Notes under the pieces: model-generated
Databases searched by the model: none
Told to the model about the DNA's origin: nothing
The model's input: only the letters and a program-made list of their open reading frames with translations
Assembly: GCF_010728725.1 (NCBI RefSeq)
Contig: NZ_AP022606.1
Span: 1,736,001 to 1,800,000, forward strand
DNA: 64,000 nucleotides
Direction of reading: 5' to 3'
Origin: Mycobacterium branderi
Lineage (GTDB): Bacteria; Actinomycetota; Actinomycetes; Mycobacteriales; Mycobacteriaceae
In this document: piece after piece, positions 19,267 through 31,342 of the stretch
How the letters are laid out: every line of letters starts with the position of its first letter
Numbering within the stretch: the first letter of the stretch is position 1
Program-made: the position numbers and the translations under genes

Positions 19267-20005
19267 CCAAAAAGCCCGCGATGCCTTTGACGACGGCGTC
19301 GGCGTACTTTTGCCGGCCGGCTTCGGTTTGCATCAGCGCCGAGTCGGCGGGGTTCTTCATGTTGCCGCATTCGACGAGAACAGCCGGATACTGGGCGAGA
19401 TTCAGCCCGGCCAGGTCGGAGCGCCCGTAGAGGCCGTTCTGGCCGATGTAGTTGGCGGGCGGGATGCCCGAGGCCTGCAGTTGGTCGCGCATGATGCGGG
19501 CAAACTGCACCGACGGTCCGGCCTGGGCCTGGTTGAGCGGCGGGGCGGAGTAGTTGACGTGGAATCCCCGGCCCGTCGGGGGGCCGCCGTCGGCGTGGAT
19601 CGACACGATGGCGTTGGGGTGCAACGCATTGGCCATCTCGGCGCGCTGGTCGACGCAGGGGCCCAGCGCGTTGTCGTTGCCGCGGGACAGGGCGGTGCGG
19701 GCGCCCAGCGCGTTGAGCGCGGCGCGGATCCGCAGCGTGGTGTCCCAGGTGAAGGTGTGCTCCGGATAGCCGTCGTTGGTGCTGGTGCCGCTGGCCTGAC
19801 AGTCCTTGGTGCCGCCGCGGCCGGTCGGCACCTGCCGGCTGATCGAGGCGTCGTTGGCGCCGTTGTGGCCGGGGTCGAGGAACACGATCATGCCGGCGAT
19901 GCTGGTGGGAGCCGCCTTGGCAGTCGGCACAGCGGGCGCCGGGCCGACGGTCAGTACGCCTAGGACCATCGCGATGCCGACACGCAAGCAAACTGGTACG
20001 CGCAC
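19244..20005 (-). CDS. ami1: N-acetylmuramoyl-L-alanine amidase Ami1 (Rv3717-like)
   Basis: 253 residues with a signal peptide (about 1-32, core [18 protein letters not shown]). The Amidase_3 zinc ligands are visible: His in FLDPGHNG (about 47), Glu in GYPEHTF (about 81), and His in SIHADGG (about 137), with the catalytic Glu in [10 protein letters not shown] disulfide is possible between KDCQASG and GPCVDQR. It removes stem peptides from peptidoglycan in the periplasm. In mycobacteria Ami1 works in daughter-cell separation. The lack of an LysM or SH3 domain matches Rv3717. Convergent overlap with the SRPBCC gene. Confidence 0.92.
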   Translation of the reverse strand: MRVPVCLRVGIAMVLGVLTVGPAPAVPTAKAAPTSIAGMIVFLDPGHNGANDASISRQVPTGRGGTKDCQASGTSTNDGYPEHTFTWDTTLRIRAALNALGARTALSRGNDNALGPCVDQRAEMANALHPNAIVSIHADGGPPTGRGFHVNYSAPPLNQAQAGPSVQFARIMRDQLQASGIPPANYIGQNGLYGRSDLAGLNLAQYPAVLVECGNMKNPADSALMQTEAGRQKYADAVVKGIAGFLASSPAAS

Positions 20006-20103
20006 TGCGCCACGGTAGCCCGGCGCCGTCTACGCTTGGTGTTTCGCACCGCCGGATGGCTGTGGATGAAACCAACTCGAGACCAAGACGCAAGGGGACT
20101 GTC

Positions 20104-20439
20104 ATGCAACCCGGAGGCCAGCCCGACATGTCGGCGTTGCTCGCGCAGGCGCAGCAGATGCAGCAGCAGCTGATGGCCGCTCAGCAGCGGCTCGCCAACT
20201 CCGAGGTGCATGGCAAAGCCGGCGGAGGGCTGGTCGAGGTCACCGTCAAAGGCAGCGGCGAGGTGGTCGCGGTCAAGATCGACCCCAAGGTCGTCGACCC
20301 CGACGACGTCGAGACCCTGCAGGACCTGATCGTCGGCGCGTTGGCCGACGCCTCGGCGCAGGTCACCACGATGGCGCAGGAGCAACTCGGCCCGCTGGCC
20401 GGCGGGATGGGCAGCGCGTTGGGTATGCCGGGGTCCTGA
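20104..20439 (+). CDS. YbaB/EbfC nucleoid-associated protein (Rv3716c-like)
   Basis: 111 residues from ATG 20104. After [20 protein letters not shown] comes the EbfC core: [20 protein letters not shown] then [15 protein letters not shown]. These small dimeric proteins bind DNA and almost always sit directly before recR and after or near dnaX, as here. The recR start codon follows one base after this stop. Glycine- and methionine-rich tail. Confidence 0.92.
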   Translation: MQPGGQPDMSALLAQAQQMQQQLMAAQQRLANSEVHGKAGGGLVEVTVKGSGEVVAVKIDPKVVDPDDVETLQDLIVGALADASAQVTTMAQEQLGPLAGGMGSALGMPGS

Positions 20440-20440
20440 C

Positions 20441-21052
20441 TTGTTTGAAGGGCCGGTCCAGGATCTGATCGACGAGCTCGGCAAGCTGCCGGGGATCGGG
20501 CCGAAGAGCGCGCAGCGCATCGCCTTTCACCTGTTGTCCGTCGAACCGTCCGACATCGACCGGCTGACCGCGGTGCTGGGCAGGGTCCGCGACGGCGTGC
20601 GGTTCTGCGCTGTGTGCGGCAACGTCTCCGACGACGAGCGGTGCCGAATTTGTTCTGATACCCGTCGAGATGCATCTCTGGTGTGCGTCGTCGAGGAGCC
20701 CAAAGACGTCCAGGCCATCGAGCGCACCCGCGAATTCCGCGGCCGCTACCACGTGCTGGGCGGGGCGTTGGACCCGCTGTCCGGGGTCGGTCCTGAGCAG
20801 CTGCGGATCCGCGAGCTGCTGAACCGGATCGGTGAGCAGGTCGACGGCGTCGACATTACCGAAGTCATCATCGCCACCGACCCCAACACCGAGGGCGAGG
20901 CGACGGCCACCTACCTGGTGCGGATGCTGCGCGATATCCCGGGCCTGACCGTGACGCGGATTGCGTCCGGTCTGCCGATGGGCGGGGATCTGGAGTTCGC
21001 CGACGAGCTGACTCTGGGCCGCGCGCTGACGGGGCGCCGCGCGATGGCTTGA
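20441..21052 (+). CDS. recR: Recombination mediator RecR
   Basis: 203 residues from a TTG start at 20441, one base after the ybaB stop; the sequence [20 protein letters not shown] is the normal RecR N-terminus, so the rare TTG is well supported. Features in order are the helix-hairpin-helix [15 protein letters not shown], the Cys4 zinc finger [16 protein letters not shown], the Toprim domain starting [14 protein letters not shown], and the C-terminal [16 protein letters not shown]. RecR works with RecF and RecO to load RecA on gapped DNA. An imperfect palindrome starts 10 bp after the stop and may end the transcript. Confidence 0.96.
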   Translation: MFEGPVQDLIDELGKLPGIGPKSAQRIAFHLLSVEPSDIDRLTAVLGRVRDGVRFCAVCGNVSDDERCRICSDTRRDASLVCVVEEPKDVQAIERTREFRGRYHVLGGALDPLSGVGPEQLRIRELLNRIGEQVDGVDITEVIIATDPNTEGEATATYLVRMLRDIPGLTVTRIASGLPMGGDLEFADELTLGRALTGRRAMA

Positions 21053-21062
21053 CTTTTTGCCG

Positions 21063-21119
21063 CGACACTTAAACCTCTGCGACGACACGCCGGGGCGCTT
21101 CGCAGTTGTTTAAGTCTCG
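21063..21119. repeat. Left 57-bp arm of an inverted repeat framing a nuclease-fold gene
   Basis: This arm matches the reverse complement of 21994-22050 at 54 of 57 positions, and the match stops sharply at both ends. The arm is itself a near palindrome: CGACACTTAAAC at one end and GTTTAAGTCTCG at the other, around a GC-rich centre. It can form a hairpin after recR and may act as its terminator. Confidence 0.9.
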
Positions 21120-21154
21120 GTGGACGTGTCGGTGGGGTGTGACAACGTCCAGCC

Positions 21155-22003
21155 ATGGACGACGTGTTCGTGGGCAGCGAGGCTGTACAGCAGGGGAGGC
21201 TGAGCCCCTATCAATTGCGGACTGAGTGCCGCTCGATCTATCCCAACGTCTATGTGGCCGATTACGCGGTTCAGTCGCTTCGAACGCGTTCGGCTGCGGC
21301 ATGGCTGTGGTCAGGTAGGCGCGGGGTGCTGGCCGGACTCGCCGCCGCGGCACTGCATGGCGCGAGGTGGATCGACGACGACGAGCCCGTTGAGTTGATC
21401 TGGCGCAACCCAAATCCGCCGGCAGGCTTGATAACCCGCAATCAACGTTTGGCGGAGGACGAGATCACCCACGTGGCCCGGTTGCCGGTTACCACTGTCG
21501 CGCGTACTGCCTATGATCTGAGTCGACAACTACCGCGCGATCAGGCGGTCGCCCGCCTCGATGCGCTCACGCGGGCCACACCGTTTTCAGCAGAGGACGT
21601 GTTGCTGCTGGCCAAGCGCTATCCGGGGGCTCGCGGTCTGCGGCGGTTGCGGGAGGCACTGCCCTTGGTGGACGGCGGCGCCGCCTCACCCAAAGAGACC
21701 TGGCTGCGGCTGCTGCTGATCGACGCGGGGTTTCCGACGCCGACCACGCAGATACCGGTCCATGAGAACTGGCATCTGGTTGCCGTACTGGACATGGGCT
21801 GGGAAAAGTACAAAGTCGCGACCGAGTACGACGGCGATCACCACCGCAGTGACCCCAAGCAGTGGCGGAAGGATCAGCGGCGGCTGCGCAAGCTCGAAGC
21901 GATGCGCTGGATCGTGATCCGGGTGATTGCCGGTGATACGCGCGAGGACATCATCGGGCGCGTTCGTGCCGCCCTAGTCGGTCGGGGTTACCGCGAGACT
22001 TAA
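21155..22003 (+). CDS. DUF559 (Vsr-like nuclease fold) protein with AbiEi-like N-terminal part
   Basis: 282 residues. The first about 170 residues resemble the winged-helix and linker of AbiEi-type antitoxin-like proteins (GRRGVLAGLAAAALHGARWI, RLPVTTVARTAYDLSRQLP). The C-terminal part (KYKVATEYDGDHHRSDPKQW, RKDQRRLRKLEAMRWIVIRV) is DUF559, a domain related to Vsr endonucleases; the Asp-Gly-Asp-His-His segment sits where metal-binding residues are expected. Function is unknown. The gene lies in the Rv3714c position between recR and gatD. Its last codons and TAA stop are part of the right inverted-repeat arm, so gene and repeat share a boundary. Confidence 0.75.
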   Translation: MDDVFVGSEAVQQGRLSPYQLRTECRSIYPNVYVADYAVQSLRTRSAAAWLWSGRRGVLAGLAAAALHGARWIDDDEPVELIWRNPNPPAGLITRNQRLAEDEITHVARLPVTTVARTAYDLSRQLPRDQAVARLDALTRATPFSAEDVLLLAKRYPGARGLRRLREALPLVDGGAASPKETWLRLLLIDAGFPTPTTQIPVHENWHLVAVLDMGWEKYKVATEYDGDHHRSDPKQWRKDQRRLRKLEAMRWIVIRVIAGDTREDIIGRVRAALVGRGYRET

Positions 22004-22050
22004 ACCATTGCGAAGCGCCCCGGCGTGTCGTCGCAGACGTTTAAGTGTCG
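21994..22050. repeat. Right 57-bp arm of the inverted repeat
   Basis: The reverse complement of the arm at 21063-21119, with three mismatches. It contains the stop codon TAA (22001-22003) of the DUF559 gene and lies between that gene and the convergent gatD, whose stop is 13 bp further on. The arm is near-palindromic and can fold in either RNA direction, so it may also terminate both genes. Confidence 0.9.
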
Positions 22051-22063
22051 CCGTCCTACGCTC

Positions 22064-22759
22064 TTAGGCGCGCAGGCGTTCGCGGCGCAGCAACTCCACT
22101 TCCGGCAACTTCAGCGGCGCCAATTCTCCGACGACCCTGCTGAGCAGGTAGTCGGCCAGCTCGGGATTGCGGGCCAGGCACGGGCCGTGCATGTAGGTCG
22201 CGACCACGCTGCCCTGCACCACGCCGTCGAAGCCGTCCCCGGCCCGGTTGCCGGCGCCCTTGACCACCGCGCCGAGCGGCCTCGCCGCCGGGCCCAGCAC
22301 CGTCCCACCCCGGTGGTTCTCGAAGCCGGTCAGCGGCTGCGTCAACCCGTCGAGCAGCGGCGTGCTGACCACCTCGCCGATCGTGCGCTTGGCCTGGGGC
22401 GAAGTGGTGGCGTCGAGCAGGCCGACGCCGTCGACCCGCTCACCTGCCGACGTCTCATACCAAAGGCCCAGCACCTGGATGGCCGCGCAGATCGCCAGCA
22501 CCGGCGCGCCGCGGGCCGCGGCGCGCTGCAGGCCCGGATGCTTGATCAAGTGCCTGGTCGCCAGCCGTTGCGCGTAGTCCTCGGCCCCGCCCAGCGTGTA
22601 CAGATCCAATGACTCCGGCACCGGGTCGGCCAGCGTGATCTCGACAATCTCGGCGGCGATGCCCCGCAACCGCAGGCGCTGCCGCAGCACCACGGCGTTG
22701 CCGCCGTCGCCGTAGGTGCCCATCACGTCGGGCAGCACCAGCCCGATGCGGACCGTCAC
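22064..22759 (-). CDS. gatD: Lipid II isoglutaminyl synthase, glutaminase subunit GatD
   Basis: 231 residues from GTG 22759, matching Rv3713. A class I CobB/CobQ-like glutamine amidotransferase: nucleophile Cys in VLAICAAIQVLG (about 95), oxyanion glycines in TLGGAEDYAQ, and the catalytic His in ATYMHGPCLARNP. GatD releases ammonia that MurT uses to amidate D-iso-glutamate of lipid II. The GTG start overlaps the murT stop (GTGA), so the two subunits are translationally coupled. Confidence 0.95.
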   Translation of the reverse strand: MTVRIGLVLPDVMGTYGDGGNAVVLRQRLRLRGIAAEIVEITLADPVPESLDLYTLGGAEDYAQRLATRHLIKHPGLQRAAARGAPVLAICAAIQVLGLWYETSAGERVDGVGLLDATTSPQAKRTIGEVVSTPLLDGLTQPLTGFENHRGGTVLGPAARPLGAVVKGAGNRAGDGFDGVVQGSVVATYMHGPCLARNPELADYLLSRVVGELAPLKLPEVELLRRERLRA

Positions 22760-23976
22760 CGTAACCGCCGCTGCAGCTGCAGAAACGCCGTGTAGTTGGC
22801 GACCACCTCGACGCGTCCCGGCGGGCACGACGCGATCGCGCGCACGGTGTCGTGCACCAGCGTGTGCTGCACGCCCGCATAGCCGAGCCGCACCGCCAGG
22901 TCGGTGCCCCGCTCACCGGCGGCGACCACCACCGTGTCCTCGAAGTGCTCGAAGCGCACGTCCCACAGCCAGGACAGGTCTTCGCCGTCGGGCACCTGTC
23001 CGTTGACCGAGATGACCACCCCGGCCGCGTGCTTGTCGACCATCGACAACGCCTCCTGCCAGCCGGCCGGGTTCTTGGCCAGCAGCATCCGCACGTCGTG
23101 GTCGCCAACGCGGACCGTGCGGTACCGGCCCGCGACCTCGTCGACCCCAGACACCGCTTCGACGGCTAAAGCCGGATCCGCACCTAAAGCGACCGCAGCC
23201 GCCACCGCCTGGGCGGCGTTGCCCCGGTTCACCGCGCCCGGCAACGCCAGCCGCATCGGCAGCGCCAAACCGTCCGGGCCGTAGAGCATCTCGTCGTCGA
23301 ACCACCACTGCGGGCTGGGGCGCTTGAAGTCGGCCCCGGTGGAATACCAGTGGGTCTTGTCGCGAACGATCACTTCGCCGCTGCGCGGGCAGCTCACCGA
23401 GTCGGACGCCCAGCCGCCACCCGCGGCCACCCACACCACGTGCGGGCTGTCGTAGGCCGCCGAGGTCATCAGCACGTCGTCGCAGTTGGCGACCACCACG
23501 GTCGACGGGTGGCGGGCCAGCCCGGCCCGCAGCGTGCGTTCGATCACGTTGATCTCGCCGACCCGGTCGAGCTGGTCGCGGGACAGGTTGAGCAGGACGA
23601 CGACGCTGGGGTCGACGGCGTCGGCCACATGTGGGACGTGCATCTCGTCGACCTCAAGCGCGGCCAACCCCGCGTCGCGGCGGGCGGCCAGCGCCGCCAC
23701 CAAGCCGGCGTCCATGTTGGCGCCCTCGGCGTTGGTGGCCACCGCGCCGAGCGTGCCGAGCGCCGCCGCGGCCATCCGTGTGGTCGTCGACTTGCCGTTG
23801 GTTCCGGTCACGATCACCGTGCGCCGGCCCGAGCCCAGCTGACGCAGGATCGAGCGGTCCAGCGTCATCGCCACCAGCCCGCCGATCATGGCCCCGGCAC
23901 CGCGACCGGTTGCCCGCGACGCCCACCGCGCGCTGGCTCCTGCGGCCAGGGCGAGGCGTCCACGGGCGGTAATCAC
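22756..23976 (-). CDS. murT: Lipid II isoglutaminyl synthase, ligase subunit MurT
   Basis: 406 residues from GTG 23976 (ITARGRLALAAGASARWASR). The Mur ligase P-loop is VTGTNGKSTTTRM; then NAEGANMDAG, LEVDEMHVP, LLNLSRDQLDRVGE and the DUF1727 C-terminal domain. It amidates the alpha-carboxylate of glutamate in lipid II with ATP and ammonia from GatD. The insert that in Firmicutes holds a four-cysteine zinc ribbon has only one cysteine here (SVSCPRSGE), so zinc binding at that point looks lost. The transcript diverges from the exonuclease gene. Confidence 0.94.
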   Translation of the reverse strand: MITARGRLALAAGASARWASRATGRGAGAMIGGLVAMTLDRSILRQLGSGRRTVIVTGTNGKSTTTRMAAAALGTLGAVATNAEGANMDAGLVAALAARRDAGLAALEVDEMHVPHVADAVDPSVVVLLNLSRDQLDRVGEINVIERTLRAGLARHPSTVVVANCDDVLMTSAAYDSPHVVWVAAGGGWASDSVSCPRSGEVIVRDKTHWYSTGADFKRPSPQWWFDDEMLYGPDGLALPMRLALPGAVNRGNAAQAVAAAVALGADPALAVEAVSGVDEVAGRYRTVRVGDHDVRMLLAKNPAGWQEALSMVDKHAAGVVISVNGQVPDGEDLSWLWDVRFEHFEDTVVVAAGERGTDLAVRLGYAGVQHTLVHDTVRAIASCPPGRVEVVANYTAFLQLQRRLR

Positions 23977-24049
23977 CCGCAGAAGTTTAAGTTGGCGACC
24001 CGTCGCGCAGCGAACCGGCGATGTCGGTCCGCCGTGCCATCCTCGCTTT

Positions 24050-25039
24050 ATGGGGACGATCTGGGGTCGGCCGGCCGATGAAGCCTGCACCGGCTGGGCC
24101 GTCATCGATGTCGAAACCTCGGGCTTCCGGCCGGGCCAGGCCCGCATCATCAGCCTGGCGGCGCTCGCCCTCGACGCCGACGGGCGCGTGGAGCAATCCG
24201 TCGTCAGCCTGCTCAATCCCGGTGTCGACCCGGGCCCCACCCACGTGCACGGGCTGACCGCCGCCATGCTCGAGGACCAGCCCCAGTTCGCCGACATCGT
24301 CGACGACGTGATCAAAGTGCTCGACGGCCGCACGCTGGTCGCGCACAACGTCGCGTTCGACTACTCCTTCCTGGCCGCCGAGGCCGAGATCGCCGACGCC
24401 GAACTGCCGATCGACACCGTCATGTGCACAGTCGAGCTGGCTCGACGGCTCGGGCTCGGCATCGACAACCTGCGCTTGGAGACGCTGGCCGCGCATTGGG
24501 GAGTCGCCCAGCAAAGGCCGCACGACGCGTTCGACGACGCCCTGGTGCTCACCCGGGTGCTGGGGGCCGCACTCGAGCGGGCACGTGAGCGCGACGTGTG
24601 GCTGCCGGTGCGGCCGGTCACCCGCCGGCGCTGGCCCAACGGCCGCGTCACGCACGAGGAGCTGCGGCCGCTGAAAATGCTGGCGTCACGGATGCCGTGC
24701 CCGTATCTCAACCCCGGCCCGTACGTCTCCGGCCGGCCGTTGGTGCAAGGCATGCGGGTGGCGCTGGCCGCCGAATGCACCCGCACCCACGAGGAACTCG
24801 TCGAGCGGATCCTGCACGCCGGGCTGGCCTACACCGACGCCGTCGACGTCGACACCTCGCTGGTGGTGTGCAACGAGCCGCGGCCGGAGCACGGCAAGGG
24901 CTACCTGGCCCGCGAGCTGGGCGTCCCGATGGTTACCGACACGCAGTTCATGGAGAGCGTCGGCGCCGTCGTGGGCGGCACCGGCGTCGAGGAGTTCACC
25001 GAACCCGAGGACGTCGGCGAACAGTTCGCACTTTTCTAA
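24050..25039 (+). CDS. dnaQ: DnaQ-like 3'-5' exonuclease with BRCT-like C-terminus (Rv3711c)
   Basis: 329 residues, the length of Rv3711c. DEDDh exonuclease motifs are DVETSG (ExoI, about 19-24), VAHNVAFDYSFL (ExoII), and HDAFDDA (ExoIII with the His). The last about 90 residues (GMRVALAAECTRTHEELVER, ILHAGLAYTDAV, LVVCNEP) look like a BRCT domain. Such proteins are annotated as polymerase III epsilon, but in mycobacteria replication proofreading is done by the PHP domain of DnaE1, so a repair role is more likely. The stop overlaps the convergent SHOCT gene by four bases. Confidence 0.88.
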   Translation: MGTIWGRPADEACTGWAVIDVETSGFRPGQARIISLAALALDADGRVEQSVVSLLNPGVDPGPTHVHGLTAAMLEDQPQFADIVDDVIKVLDGRTLVAHNVAFDYSFLAAEAEIADAELPIDTVMCTVELARRLGLGIDNLRLETLAAHWGVAQQRPHDAFDDALVLTRVLGAALERARERDVWLPVRPVTRRRWPNGRVTHEELRPLKMLASRMPCPYLNPGPYVSGRPLVQGMRVALAAECTRTHEELVERILHAGLAYTDAVDVDTSLVVCNEPRPEHGKGYLARELGVPMVTDTQFMESVGAVVGGTGVEEFTEPEDVGEQFALF

Positions 25040-25374
25040 CCGATCGCCTTGGCCTTGAGCGCGTCGAACTCGGCCGGGGTGATGGTTCCGGCGTCCAGCA
25101 GCTCCTTGGCGTGCGCGATCTCCTGTGCTGGTGACGGCCCGGCGGCCTGCCGCGCCCGCGCGGTCATGCTCTGGCCGCGGGTGATCAGGTAGATCAGCGC
25201 AGTCAGGTACGGGAACAGGATCAGGCACACCACCCAGAGCGCCTTGACGCCGCCCGAGGTTTGGTGGTCACGCCAGAACAGGTCGCCGATGATGTTGAAC
25301 AGGATCAGCAGGTACGCGATGAACGCGAACGCCACGATCGCCGACCACAGGAAGTCCCAGAATGTGTGCAACAT
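25036..25374 (-). CDS. Small membrane protein with PLDc_N and SHOCT domains
   Basis: 112 residues. Two TM helices (IVAFAFIAYLLILFNIIGD and ALWVVCLILFPYLTALIYLI) form a phospholipase D N-terminal-like hairpin without any catalytic domain. The C-terminal PAQEIAHAKELLDAGTITPA followed by EFDALKAKAIG is a SHOCT motif, usually an oligomerisation tag. Function unknown. It is followed nine bases later by leuA in the minus-strand order reversed, so it lies downstream of leuA and may be in its transcript. Confidence 0.8.
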   Translation of the reverse strand: MLHTFWDFLWSAIVAFAFIAYLLILFNIIGDLFWRDHQTSGGVKALWVVCLILFPYLTALIYLITRGQSMTARARQAAGPSPAQEIAHAKELLDAGTITPAEFDALKAKAIG

Positions 25375-25383
25375 CCTCGGCCC

Positions 25384-27222
<1,839 letters not shown>

Positions 27223-27223
27223 T

Positions 27224-27285
27224 CAGACCGGCGCATCGCGAACACCCGCGACGGGAAGCCGGTCTGTGATCAGACCCCGTCGCGG
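27224..27285 (-). promoter_or_regulatory. leuA transcription attenuator with mutually exclusive hairpins
   Basis: In the leader transcript (minus strand) segment 1 (27276-27271, GGTCTG) overlaps the leader-peptide stop. Segment 2 (27266-27259, CAGACCGG) can pair with segment 1 over six bases, or with segment 3 (27231-27224, CCGGTCTG) over eight. A further 10-bp perfect stem joins 27285-27276 with 27255-27246. A ribosome stalled on the Leu codons leaves segment 1 free, favouring 1:2; one that reaches the stop covers it, favouring 2:3. Leucine-responsive attenuators have been predicted upstream of leuA in actinobacteria. Confidence 0.75.
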
Positions 27286-27320
27286 CGTCCGAGAAGGAGC
27301 ACCCGCTGCACGTCGAACAC
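27270..27320 (-). CDS. leuA leader peptide (Leu-Leu-Leu)
   Basis: A 16-codon reading frame, [16 protein letters not shown], with three consecutive leucine codons (CTC CTT CTC at 27299-27291) and its stop inside the attenuator. If transcription starts at 27311 as the -10 box predicts, translation would begin leaderless at the second GTG, giving the 13-residue [13 protein letters not shown]. It would sense charged tRNA-Leu by ribosome stalling. Confidence 0.75.
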   Translation of the reverse strand: MFDVQRVLLLGRRDGV

Positions 27321-27347
27321 TTTACCGCGCCCGCAGCTGTCACCCAA
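27311..27347 (-). promoter_or_regulatory. leuA promoter, predicted leaderless start
   Basis: Reading the minus strand, TTGGGT (27347-27342) and TAAAGT (27324-27319) are separated by exactly 17 bases. Seven bases after the -10 box comes the second GTG of the leader peptide (27311), so the transcript probably begins at that codon. Confidence 0.6.
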
Positions 27348-27406
27348 AACAGTGCTCAGGGGCCCCACGTATTCTGTTCTGGACCAAAACCCCGGAAAGG
27401 ACGACA

Positions 27407-29704
<2,298 letters not shown>

Positions 29705-29711
29705 TCCGGGC

Positions 29712-30845
29712 GTGAGCTCGCCCGCCCGCCTCGCGCTTCTGGTTCTGTGTTTGCTTGTCCCGCTGAGTGTTTCGCGTGCCCATGCCGATCCGCCGGCGCC
29801 GATGCCCGAGCCGGTCCTGCATCCGCTGGCGGAGGGCGAGGTGATGAGGATCGGTCCGGCCGCCGGAACCGGTACGCCCACCCGCGATTACGGCATCGGC
29901 GCCACCGACTTGTGCGAGTTCATGGAATTCCCCAGCGAAGTGCTGCAAATCTGCGGGGACAGCTTTGCCGGCGAAGGTGTCGGCTTCGGTGGCTGGTATT
30001 CGCCGATCGCACTGCGGGTGGACACGGCATCCGTCGACGACCCGGGTGGAGTGCGCTATACCGGAGTGACCGGCGTCTGGCAGCCGCTTCTCGCCGATCC
30101 GACGCCGCCGGGCGCATCGCAACTGCCGGCCGGCGTCGTGCAGATCAACCGGCAGAACTACTTGTTGGTGACTACCACGAAAGAACTGATGCCGCAGTCG
30201 TCCAGACTGGTGAAAGCCAAACCCGCACAAGCACTTTGGCAAACCGTGCCGGGCTCGGTACGGGACGCGTCTTACCAGGACGGTGGCCAGTCGCAGATCA
30301 GCGGCTACTACGACCCGATCCCGTCGGCCGACTCGCCCAGCGGCTGGGTCTACATTGTCGCCGACAGCTTCCAGCGCAACCACCCGGTGACGTTGTACCG
30401 GGTGACACCGGAGAACTTCGGTGACCGGTCCCGCTGGCAGGGCTGGGCATCCGGCCCGGGCGGAGGTTGGGGCAAGCCGCCAACTCCGTTGTGGGAGGAC
30501 GAGGTTGGCGAGATGAGTTTCCAGCAGATCGACGGCAAGGCGGTGTTGTCGTATTTCAACTCCGCCAACGGAAACATGGAAGTACGGGTGGCCGACGACC
30601 CGACATCGCTGGGCACCGCGCCGGTGACCACGGTGGTCCAACACGACGAGTGGCCGGATCCCGCCGAAAGCCTGCCGCCGCCGTACGACAACCGGCTGGC
30701 CCAGCCGTACGGCGGCTACATCTCGCCGGGTTCGACGCTGGACGAGCTACGGGTCTTCATCAGCCAGTGGAACAACGCGGATCCTCGTGCCCGGGCGCCC
30801 TATCGGGTGATCCAGTTTGCGGTCAACCCGTTCAAGCCAGACTGA
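29712..30845 (+). CDS. Secreted DUF4185 protein (Rv3707c-like)
   Basis: 377 residues from GTG 29712, seven bases after asd. Signal peptide about 1-25 (ARLALLVLCLLVPLSVS, then AHA-DPP). The rest is a beta-propeller-like DUF4185 domain: GTGTPTRDYGIGATDLC, QICGDSFAGEGVGFGGWYSP, then repeated Asp-rich blades and the end YRVIQFAVNPF. Two cysteines in the first blade (DLCEF, QICGD) can pair. Related folds occur in glycosidases, but no activity is established. Exported. Confidence 0.8.
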   Translation: MSSPARLALLVLCLLVPLSVSRAHADPPAPMPEPVLHPLAEGEVMRIGPAAGTGTPTRDYGIGATDLCEFMEFPSEVLQICGDSFAGEGVGFGGWYSPIALRVDTASVDDPGGVRYTGVTGVWQPLLADPTPPGASQLPAGVVQINRQNYLLVTTTKELMPQSSRLVKAKPAQALWQTVPGSVRDASYQDGGQSQISGYYDPIPSADSPSGWVYIVADSFQRNHPVTLYRVTPENFGDRSRWQGWASGPGGGWGKPPTPLWEDEVGEMSFQQIDGKAVLSYFNSANGNMEVRVADDPTSLGTAPVTTVVQHDEWPDPAESLPPPYDNRLAQPYGGYISPGSTLDELRVFISQWNNADPRARAPYRVIQFAVNPFKPD

Positions 30846-30920
30846 GCGGGGTTCGACTCATAGCTGTTTCATAGCCGGCACCTAGCCCGTGCTAGCCGTT
30901 GCCCGCGCATCATTTGAGGC

Positions 30921-31253
30921 ATGAGTGAACCATTTGACACCCCAACCAAGCCGGCCGCGGCTACCGCGCCGCCGGCGTCCCCTGAGAAACCGTACTGGCT
31001 CTACCGCTTCGCGGCCTGGGTCGTGATCGTGGCCGGCATCCTGTTCATCGTCACGACGATCTTCTTCGCCGGCTTCCGGATCGCCGCCCACCAGGGTCAT
31101 CACGGCCACCACCACGGGCATCACCACCCGGCGATGTTCCACCACCGCGGGCCCGGGGGTCCGCAGGGCGGCGGTGGCGCCGGGGCTGGCGTCCCCGGAC
31201 CCGGGCAGCCGCCGCAGTCCATCGCTCCGTCCACCACTCCCGTCCACCCGTAG
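30921..31253 (+). CDS. His-rich, Pro/Gly-rich single-pass membrane protein (copy 1, Rv3706c-like)
   Basis: 110 residues. A short proline- and alanine-rich head is followed by one TM helix (AWVVIVAGILFIVTTIFFAG, about 32-51), then a histidine cluster (HQGHHGHHHGHHHPAMFHH) and a disordered Pro/Gly tail ending in TTPVHP. The His cluster suggests metal binding just outside the membrane, which is an inference. It is a tandem paralogue of the next gene: the TM segment and the following His block align clearly. A hairpin separates the two. Function unknown. Confidence 0.75.
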   Translation: MSEPFDTPTKPAAATAPPASPEKPYWLYRFAAWVVIVAGILFIVTTIFFAGFRIAAHQGHHGHHHGHHHPAMFHHRGPGGPQGGGGAGAGVPGPGQPPQSIAPSTTPVHP

Positions 31254-31265
31254 CGGCATAACCAC

Positions 31266-31298
31266 GAGCCCGGCGTCCCATCGTGGGGCGCCGGGCTC
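31266..31298. terminator. Strong hairpin between two tandem paralogues
   Basis: Fifteen bases (31266-31280) pair with 31284-31298 around a TCG loop, with one G-U pair in RNA. No T-run follows, as is usual in mycobacteria. It sits 12 bases after the stop of the first paralogue and 45 bases before the ATG of the second, so it may end or dampen transcription between them. Confidence 0.6.
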
Positions 31299-31342
31299 CC
31301 GACCGTCTGGCTCGTGCCCACGGTCAGGCGCATGATCGAGGC

